Positions 56,115 to 64,000 of a DNA stretch of 64,000 nucleotides are shown in pieces; positions within the stretch are counted from its first letter, which is position 1, and each line of letters opens with the position of its first letter. The position numbers were made by a program, and so were the translations under genes. The notes under the pieces were generated by a model. It had not been told where the DNA came from. It made no database searches and was given only the letters and a program-made list of their open reading frames with translations. This DNA is from Brienomyrus brachyistius. Its lineage: Eukaryota; Chordata; Actinopteri; Osteoglossiformes; Mormyridae. Location of the stretch: the NCBI RefSeq assembly GCF_023856365.1, contig NC_064535.1:10684363-10748362 (forward strand), in the 5' to 3' direction.

Positions 56115-56570
56115 ATGCCATTTGCATTAGTATTTATACTGTATTTCTACTATCACACCCTTAAACCGGTTTTTATACTGTTTTTTACTGTACTCTTTCA
56201 ACAGGTTTCTGTTGTCTTTTATCTTATCTACTTATCCTGCTTATTCTACTCTACAGTGTATATCAGGCTACTACTGTGTTCTTTACTATGTTTCAGTTTT
56301 TTATTTGCTGCTATAATTCCAACGCCAATTATCTACCTCCCACACACTCACTGTACTATTTCTTGCCTGTACTTTGTTGTTGCACTACAGTGTTACAATA
56401 GTTGCTTTGATTGTCTTGTCTGACCTTTGCACTGCCATGTCACAACTGGAATTTATCTCTGTCCCACGTTGTTAATTGTCACAACATTTGCTCTTAGAGA
56501 AACGCAATTTCAACCCTCTGTATACTTGTGTTTGGCTGGGCTGACAAACATTTTTGACTTGACTTGATAC
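56115..56570 (+). mobile_element. LINE 3' UTR
   Basis: T-rich sequence with 'actgtatttctactatcaca', 'tgtactttgttgttgcacta', 'gacctttgcactgcc' and the terminal 'tttgacttgacttgatac'. It resembles the 3' tails of fish Rex/L2-type LINEs that end near 'gacaataaa...cttgacttga'. It may be the tail of the family seen at 50390. Confidence 0.55.
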
Positions 56571-56699
56571 TAAGAGTCGACACTTGAACAATAAGCCTGG
56601 AAGGGCTGTGAGACCCTGTAGCAAATGGATTGGAAATAGCACCGTGAAGAGCAGATGCCCACCAACCTGGCTGTTAGAACTCCTGCCAGGAACCTCAGA

Positions 56700-58190
56700 G
56701 CCTGGCTGGCAGGATGCACCCTACATGGGGAGGCCAAGAGCTCAGTTCCCAACAATCAAGATTAAGCTTCAGGGGCAGCCAGTTAATATGGTGATAGACT
56801 CAGGAAGTATCATCACCCTTGTTAGGGCTGCTGTCCTACCCCCAGGATACTTCCTTGAAGGCTGCCTCACCCTGAGCAGTATGTATAAGGGTGTTTGACA
56901 GGTCCTTGGCATTAATGTCTGGGTGGAGCGTGCATCTGGAGTATATGATGGTACAAGAACTCCTGGTATCCCTGCTCCATGTTCACTCCACTGTGGCAAG
57001 ACATGCAGACCAAAAGTCCCGGCAAGCCTTGCCAACCAAGAAGAAGAGGACATCCCCTACACATGGGTGCCCCAACCTGGTTGTTCTTGGGGAAGGAACC
57101 ACAGTAGGTGGATCATGACCCCCTCAACCATCTAACGCTCTTGCTGATCTGTTCCTGTATGTGACCCAGGAACTCTCATTTCAAGTCCAAAAGGAGGATG
57201 AGCAACTAAAGAAGAACTGGTGAGTGGTGGGAAGCCTTGGGGAAGAGGTAAGCTCCCAACAGCAGTGTGGGAATGTGCTACTATGTGGTGACCCACTGAG
57301 AAGAGCCAACTGACCTGCTGGTAGTACCTGGGACTGAAATACTGTAGATGTTATCATGCATCTGCTCAACACCTACCTGATTAGAGGACACTTAGGAGTC
57401 TGTAACACTCTGGAGAAGATCTGGGACTGGTTCCAATGGCTAGGTATAGAAGCAGAGTTCCAGAATTTCTGTGAGCATTGCACCATCTTTCAGAAGATGT
57501 TCCCCATGGTGCATCTGCCAGCCCCGATAGGGCCATTGCCTATTATTGAGGTACAATTTGATGGACATTGTAGGGCTACTTGAAAGACTATGCTATGCAG
57601 TATCTTGAGGCTATCCTCTTGAGGAAAGCCACTTCCAAAGCTGTACTTAAGGAACCGTTCCTCCTGGCCAATGGTCTGGCACTTCTTAAGGACCTTCTTA
57701 TGGATCAGGGCACCTCCCTGGTCTCATGACAAATCTGTGCAGGTTGCCCATAATTAAACATCTCAGAACTTCAACATAGCACCAACAGACCTCAAAGGCA
57801 TGCCCCAGAAGGTGGTAGGCAAAGATGCTCAAAACTGGGTTAAAAACTTGATATAGCCTATGAGACGTTGTAGGACTGACTACCCTCCTTCCATTTTATC
57901 ATTGACCATGTGCTAGAAATGTAAGGGTGGCTTCAGAGGGTAATGTTGGTGCACCTAGAAGTCGACGAGTGAAAACAGCAGTGCCTGTACTGGTAAACTC
58001 AATTCTGAGATCAAACCTGGTAAGCTAGTGTTAGTACTCATCTCTCCCTACTACCCTGACACCTGGCAGAGGCTGTACATTTTGGAGAAAAAAGTCAGAT
58101 CAGGGAACTACCAAACCACCCAGCTGGGATGACATCAAACAGAATGGGTTTATCACGTCAACCAGCTTAAGAAGGCAATTGAACCCACCC
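56700..58190 (+). mobile_element. Ty3/gypsy (chromovirus-like) fossil: protease, integrase and chromodomain-like pieces
   Basis: Plus-strand fragments in order. A retropepsin-like VNMVIDSGSIITLV lies near 56785. A zinc-binding integrase block with GHLGVCNTLEKIWDWF, WLGIEAEFQNFCEHC and PLPIIEVQFD lies at 57380-57560. A decayed integrase core with LLRKATSKAVLKEPFLL and DLLMDQGTSLVS lies at 57620-57730. A chromodomain-region remnant, EWVYHVNQLKKAIEP, lies near 58140. Reverse transcriptase and RNase H are missing between protease and integrase. Many stops; no LTRs recognised. Confidence 0.7.
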
Positions 58191-58208
58191 CCTTCTGTTT
58201 GCCTGGGG

Positions 58209-58393
58209 CAGGGGTCTCCAACTCCAGTCCTGGAGAACTACTGTCCAGTAGGTTTTCTGTTCTACCTGGCTTCTGATGAGCCACCGCTGCTCCTCACATT
58301 TACATGAGGACAAGTCTATCTCATGAGAAGTCAGGTACAATAGCTTTTGTCCGGTAGGTTTTCTGTCTAGAGGACTAGAGTTGGAGACCCCTG
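58209..58393. mobile_element. 185-bp hAT-like miniature element in the gypsy fossil
   Basis: The ends are inverted: 'caggggtctccaactccagt' and 'actagagttggagacccctg'. The flanks are gcctgggg and gcctggac, 6 of 8 matching. It contains two internal copies of a 'gtaggttttctgt' motif. It separates the integrase and reverse transcriptase pieces of the gypsy remains. Confidence 0.8.
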
Positions 58394-58439
58394 GCCTGGA
58401 CAAAAACATGAAGTTGATATGGGGTAAGCAAAGCACTAT

Positions 58440-58660
58440 CCACCAATGCCAAGAGATAAAACAGCTGCTAGATCTGCACCCGTACGAGTTCTTCTCTGTC
58501 CCAGGCTGAACCCCATGTCACCTAGCATGACATCTGCACCTTGCTTGGAATCATTGTGCAACAATGGCCCTATACCAAGTCGGCTGAACATTGAATTACA
58601 GGTCCGACAGATGCAGCAGCTGGGAGTGATTGAAGGAAGTTGAAGCTCATACCATGTAAT
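58440..58660 (+). mobile_element. Ty3/gypsy reverse transcriptase N-terminal fragment
   Basis: Decayed frames give QEIKQLLDLHPYEFFSVPG, then a degraded H-I-x-T-x-P-G-type stretch, then a QMQQLGVIE segment ('cagatgcagcagctgggagt', near 58610). This is the order at the start of gypsy reverse transcriptases (LL.....VFS.VPGRT ... LGVIEES). It breaks off before the catalytic region and runs into microsatellite. Confidence 0.6.
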
Positions 58661-58698
58661 AAAACTAACATTGAGCATAACTATATTTTACCCAGCCA

Positions 58699-58734
58699 AT
58701 AGTAGGAGTAGTAGTAGCAGCAGTAGTAGTAGTA

Positions 58735-58769
<35 letters not shown>
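58699..58769. repeat. (AGT)n/(AAT)n trinucleotide microsatellite
   Basis: 'agtagtagtagcagcagtag' type units turn into 'aataataataat'. A G-run of about 16 follows at 58798-58813. Confidence 0.95.
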
Positions 58770-58771
<2 letters not shown>

Positions 58772-58984
58772 TTTCTTTTCACTGGGGTATAGGTTGGTGG
58801 GGGGGGGGGGGGGACACATGCTGGATGGTCCATTACAGGGCACACATATGCTAACACGATGGAAAATTCAGAAATGCTTTGGACTGTGGAGAAAAAAAAA
58901 CCCTTAATACCCATTTTGCTCTTATATAGTTTGGTGAATCGGTATCTCTACATTTCAATTTGAGTGTAATTTTGTATTTCTGTG

Positions 58985-59095
58985 TGGGCCCTATGTGGAC
59001 TGCAAGGCTGTGCCCTGTCTTGTTCTCTGAGTGTCCTGGGATCAGTTGCAGACTCACTGCAACCCTGCACTGGATAAGAGGAGAGAAATCTGAAT
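58985..59095 (+). repeat. Fish interspersed repeat fragment
   Basis: 'ggactgcaaggctgtgccct', 'ctgggatcagttgcagactc' and 'actgcaaccctgcactggat' are mid-to-3' landmarks of the 7195-7450 family. Confidence 0.55.
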
Positions 59096-59479
59096 ATTAA
59101 TAACAAACAAATTAAATTGAGAAGGGGCTCCAGCAGGCCACCAAATCATTTAGACAGTATCATTTCATTAATAGGGTTTCAGAAACGACCCCCCCACCCC
59201 CACCCCCAAACCATTAAGCATAAATTCTTTGGAAGAACTTTTTTAAAAATCTTTGAAACATTATTTTACCCCAATTATTTGTTTGGTGGTTGGTGCAGTG
59301 CATATTTTAAAACCGTAACTACATGCCCAGATTTCACCCATTCAGCACAGTTTCCAGACTTTTCAGAATAAGGAAAGGCAACAACTCTACTGTGCAGTCA
59401 TTTAAAGTAATTGCCCCCATTTAGAAGACAAAATTTGTCGACATGTTTGGAACCAATCATTTATTAAATGGGTGTTTCA

Positions 59480-62400
59480 GCTAATCATTGCTTTCCCAGA
59501 TTATTATATTTGTTCAAAAATATACGATTTTAGCGAGTGTATGGTAACATCCATGCATATTAACATAAGCAAACCATTCCTCCAATCCGGTTCTATCTTC
59601 TAACTGCAAATTCAGTATGTGAAAATACGTATCTACGTATCTTTCCGATAAATAGAAATTGGCCAATTGCTTATTTTGCCAAGCGTCTTCTTGTCGCTTG
59701 AACTTAGTTGCTATATAACGTGGTGGGTTAGGGTTAATTAATCGTCTTTTATTTCATTTTTCAAAAGTATACTGGTTATAACACTTAGATATAACGTAAC
59801 GAAGTCCTAATCGGTTTAGTGTTGGTTCCAGAACAAAACTAGTAACTTAAATCAGTGTTTAGCATTTAAAATGTACACCACACGGTAACCTGATGAGTGT
59901 TTAGACCAGTGGTGCATTTATACACTATAGTCTCTAACTTTTATAGGCATCTGCGCAATGTTACCTTGTAACCCTTCAGAAGGAGATATTATTTGTCTTT
60001 AGTAATAATTTCCTAATGTCAACGTTGTATACATTGTATTTCATCTTCTTTTACAGTTGAAAAACGGATGTCTTTGTTCCGTTGTGAAAAATTACATACC
60101 CGAGTCCTACCTAGCACGCTGTTGTCTATCTTTTTTGGTAACAGTAATGCATTTGTCACTCGACATTTAAATGTAAATATCACAACAACAACAACAATAA
60201 TAATAATAATAACAATAATAATAATAATAGCAACCTCAAGTTGCAAAAACGTGTATTCGACTTACTATTTAAAAATAAATTTAAGTGGATGACTAGATGA
60301 CTAAAATTTAACATGCAAGTGCAAAAGAGAACGTTTAATTATTGCAAAAGTATTTGATATTAAAGATCCGTACTGATTGTCCACTTTAGTAACATACGGT
60401 TTCTGTTTTCTTGATATTTAAAGATTGCCATTCCTATTATTGCTATTGAGGATCAACATAATATGAACGCATAATACTTTAAATGTACATGTGGCAGGGA
60501 ATGTTTTCGTTTCTGCTTTAATTCAGTTATTTATGTGTTTTTTTTTTTATTAATGGCGCATACTACATTAATTATGTATTATATCATAGCACTGTATCTG
60601 ATCTGCCCTATATTAGGTAGGCATGCAACTTAACCTTAAAAACTCAAAGGTGAGCACTCACTGGAAGATTTTATTGTTTTATTATTATTAATATTATTAT
60701 TATTATTGTTATTATCAATAATAATAATAATAGTTTTTTATTGTTATTATTTTATTGTTATAATAAGTTTCGAATGGGACTGTAGAGTCCCAAGGTAAAG
60801 TGTTTAATTGTAGAGGCAATAATAAAAAGGCTGTAGGGCTATTACAAAATACACTAACTTTGTATTCACCCACACGAGATCTGGAAAACATAGGCTACAT
60901 ACACGTGAATGCAAGATTATAAAGGTTAACATTCTCGACGTTTAAAATGGCAAACCAACTGTGTAGTTATGTGCTTCTTACTTGTGTAAACTGTACACTG
61001 CTTACAGAGGCTCGTTTGACGACCAATTCCTCCAAATTTTAAGCATTCTTCATTTATTTATTAAAAAATCTGTCTAATCCTTTAATTGTCAATTTATTGC
61101 ATTGATTATTCTGAACGTATAAATGAAACATGTTGCTTCATAGGTTAACGGACAGTTAACTGAGACATACGAACGAACAAAATAAATCAATCGAGAGGAA
61201 AACACTCGAATGCTGAAATGTTTGTAACCTCACGTTCCGCGACGGCTTCATTTTACAAATTGAATGAATTTAGGCCAGTATAATACATATTAAAAGTTAA
61301 ATATATTCTGACTGTTGCGTCACCAGTTCATCGTGTTGAAGTCAAATATATTGCTAAAAGTTCTGCAAGCAATACTCTCAAACTCCTATTGGACGAAGCT
61401 TTTCCGTACAACTCCTCTTATTCTTCAGGTATGACAATAAGTCTACCTGCAATACAAATTATCTTGTGAGATGAAAGTAGCACAAGGTGATTTAGCCAAT
61501 GATACTGGAAAAAGCAGTATATAAACGACACTCTGATATGTTTATAATTGATTTCCTCGTAACTTTTTTCTTATATAAATGACGTATAATATAACAATTG
61601 ATTTGTTTGTCGGTCTTTTACAAGTTGCATTTACTTAAATTCTTCATAACCACTGAATATTGAGTTTTCGGAACAATATTACTTTGACAACAAAAACGAA
61701 TATGCCTTTTGCAATCGCTGTTATGAAAACGTTTTCAGGTTCAAGGGTAGGTGACAAACTGATTTACCCACCAACACGTTTACTATGAAAAATCAAGCCA
61801 TTTAATTATAATGAACTGATTGCAGTTATAACGAATGGTTCTATTCTTGCAGTTTTCTTCATCTTTTACGGTTCTGAAATTTAACAACCATGTTGCATCT
61901 TATATTCAGGTTATATGTTGTCTTTTGAAATATACACAAAGTATGGTATTTTGCTGACGGAAAATAAACGTTGCTATGGTTGTTGGGCTTAATTGGCAAA
62001 GGTGCACATTATGTCCACAGGAAGCCGCTATAGCACCGTCTGTTGAAAAAATACAGTCGTTTTTCAGTTGGTCTGTTTACGAGTTCCCTGTATAATCAAA
62101 CGGAACTACCAATTTCTTTGTTAAACATTTCTAGTAATGTGATTACATGTGTATATTGAACTGTTGAATTATGAACGTATAATCATGTATAATGGCTTTT
62201 TATATTTTTAGCATAAGACGTAGTTTGGATGAGGCAACGCAGCTCTGACCTGAAGCGGTGTACTGTACATTCGACAAGCATTATAAAAAATTATGTTGCA
62301 AGCAAAACTCTTATAATAGGCAGTTAACTTATTTGCTCGTGAAATGTAAGAAACGTTGTAAGTTCAAAGAAACCAATTTTGTCAGCGAAATTATAGCAAA

Positions 62401-64000
62401 TACATCACATCAAACCGCATAGTTTGAAAGCATTCAGACAATAGTTTACTTACTTCCTAAAGCGTTAATGGTTAACGGGAAATATTACTTTTTAACATCT
62501 TACGTAATTTTCTACATATATGAGATGGAATACCAGATATTAAAATAATAAAATAACATTAGGCAAAAATAAGCAAATGCAAGACGTGGGTATGAACAAT
62601 AACTAAGACACTTTGGTATGTGACGTAACATCTCCACTATAGCGTGTAATATGCAATATACTCTAATTTTCAGGCGAAAGTACTTGTACTTACCGGGGAG
62701 TTTTTCGGTGTACTGTTCTGGGTACTACTGTTTCATCGTTGTACATGAAACTGTCGTATTTGTAGATGTACAGTTTTTTTCGCAGCTCGCCGAACGCTAA
62801 TATATTACATGCGAATCGTTTTCTGGAGTCCACCTTTCTGTTTGTTGACTTCTTTTAACTGCTTTAGAATGTTTCAAAATATTTTGTTGCAGCCTATTTT
62901 AGCATGAGTATAATTATGTAACCAAATATTACATTTGAGCAAATACTGTTTTATTTAAAAAGCATACTGTACGGTGAATTATAATGAAAGTCTGTTAAAA
63001 AGCGGGCTCTGGAACACACGAATGGAAGTTTTTTTCAGTTGGAAGCATAATATTTTAGCCTTTTTATATTTTAGACTTTTAGCAAAATATAGTTCTGTAT
63101 ATAAAAAATGTGCGTGTAATTCTCTGATCAACATTTTCAATTTTTAAACTCAGATAATTTATATAGTGCTTTAACAATGTTCAGCACGCAAGGATACGCA
63201 ACATTTCTTTCCATTCACTTTTTGTGTTGCTATTTCAACTGACATTTCTTTTGAACACAATGTATATTTAAAATGATAATTACACCGAAATACGTATTAT
63301 GTGCGGGCGCAGAGCGCACGTGGACAGTGTATGGAAGAGACATGGCAATAGAAATACTTATCAACTTTATTTGATATTTTGCAAGAATAAGGTGTGCATT
63401 CCAAAATGGAAAGGAACTCGCGCGGCATGCACCTTTCGGTAATTAAATTCTGATTAACCATATGCAATTACGTTAAAGATATTTATAAAAGGCATAACTA
63501 ATTCTGACAATCGATCTTTAGTTAAATACTATCTACTATATTTATATAATAAAAATACGTCACTTAAATGGAATGAAATTATAGGCTGTAAGAAATCCCA
63601 CACGTACTGCCATCTTCAAGATGCTAAATAAAGCACGCTACAGCTGCTCATTCTACAAACCATATATGTTATTCATACAATATAATTACCGATAGCTGAA
63701 TAATACGGTCTTACAGCCGTAGGACAAACAAACACAGAAAAGCGTATTGTGTGTATCTAACAACCGTCTTGCCAATAGACCGGCCAATAGAAACAAAGAA
63801 GCCTTCAACCCCTAAATTAATCTCAGGACCATCGGAGAAAATGAAAACGTGGAGAGACATAGAATTTGCTTTCGTGATGGGGGATGGGTGACACAGCGAA
63901 GAAAAAAATTAAAATAATAGCAAATATAAACCGTCATAAATTAGCCTTAGAAACCTGTAAAATCAACAAAAGTAGCGACGCAGAATATTTCTTTTTAAAT
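59480..64000. other. AT-rich, transposon-poor right end
   Basis: Apart from AAT/CAA microsatellites (60180-60230, 60680-60735), I see no transposon landmarks in about 4.5 kb, in contrast to 48-59 kb. There is no secure coding exon. A CCAAT box (61496) followed by 'gtatataaa' (61516-61525) might be a core promoter. A minus-strand exon candidate lies at 62694-62796. Confidence 0.5.
62694..62796 (-). CDS. Candidate unrecognised exon with strong donor
   Basis: On the minus strand, a frame open for about 34 codons reads ELRKKLYIYKYDSFMYNDET, then a short basic tail ending HRKTPR. It stops at a strong splice donor, CCCCG|GTAAGTAC, at 62694. The surrounding 60 bases are richer in CpG than their neighbourhood ('ctcgccgaacg'). 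An ATG at 62746 gives MYNDETVVPRTVHRKTPR as a possible N terminus. The upstream 'attag' has no polypyrimidine tract, so it is more likely a first exon than an internal one, if it is an exon at all. I do not recognise the peptide; chance is a serious alternative. Confidence 0.2.

Noticed and set aside
61490..61560. CCAAT followed by a TATATAAA-like box as a core promoter
   Set aside because: The spacing between the two is only about 20 bases and no exon follows within reach, so it is mentioned only as a possibility.

Overview
The window is vertebrate nuclear DNA, almost certainly from a ray-finned fish and probably a teleost. Five split genes with consensus splice sites encode proteins I recognise as vertebrate orthologues. 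The AT-rich spacers and introns are full of fish-type repeats: Tc1-like transposons, hAT-like miniature elements with 8-bp target duplications, L2-like LINEs, tRNA-derived SINEs and Ty3/gypsy fossils. Exon boundaries were set by hand from reading frame, GT/AG sites and remembered family sequences. No alignment could be run.

Layout, left to right. (1) 1-16920, minus strand: the 5' six coding exons of TM9SF3; the gene continues off the left edge. Its large introns hold a Tc1 relic, a SINE, an hAT-like element and an L2-like LINE that was itself invaded by a Tc1-like element, an hAT-like miniature element and a CA microsatellite. (2) 16921-18625: divergent promoter interval. (3) 18626-22378, plus: TYSND1, complete in four exons, with an intact serine-protease triad and a C-terminal SKL peroxisomal signal. 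(4) 22379-25725: SINEs, a Tc1 relic and a displaced, CpG-decayed copy of a piece of the next promoter. (5) 25726-33274, plus: HIF1AN (FIH), complete in eight exons, iron ligands intact. (6) 33275-37335: spacer with a gypsy integrase fossil. (7) 37336-39894, plus: RGR opsin, complete in seven exons, retinal-binding lysine present. (8) 42900-47131, minus: CUEDC2, complete in eight coding exons, with a CCAAT/YY1-type promoter near 47.9-48.1 kb. (9) 48.2-59.1 kb: repeat-dense spacer with LINE, gypsy, Tc1 and hAT-like remains. (10) 59.5-64 kb: AT-rich sequence almost free of recognisable transposons, with no secure gene.

The genes do not form a pathway: endomembrane protein sorting (TM9SF3), peroxisomal protein processing (TYSND1), oxygen sensing (HIF1AN), retinal photoisomerisation (RGR) and ubiquitin binding (CUEDC2). 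From memory, their human orthologues all lie on 10q but are spread over 10q22-q24, so this looks like a locally reshuffled conserved block.

I did not find a convincing new biological system. The observations most worth following are the promoter duplicate in which all eight CpGs compared have become TpG or CpA, the transposon-poor right end with a possible unrecognised minus-strand exon, and an internally deleted Tc1-like element that still carries an open frame.
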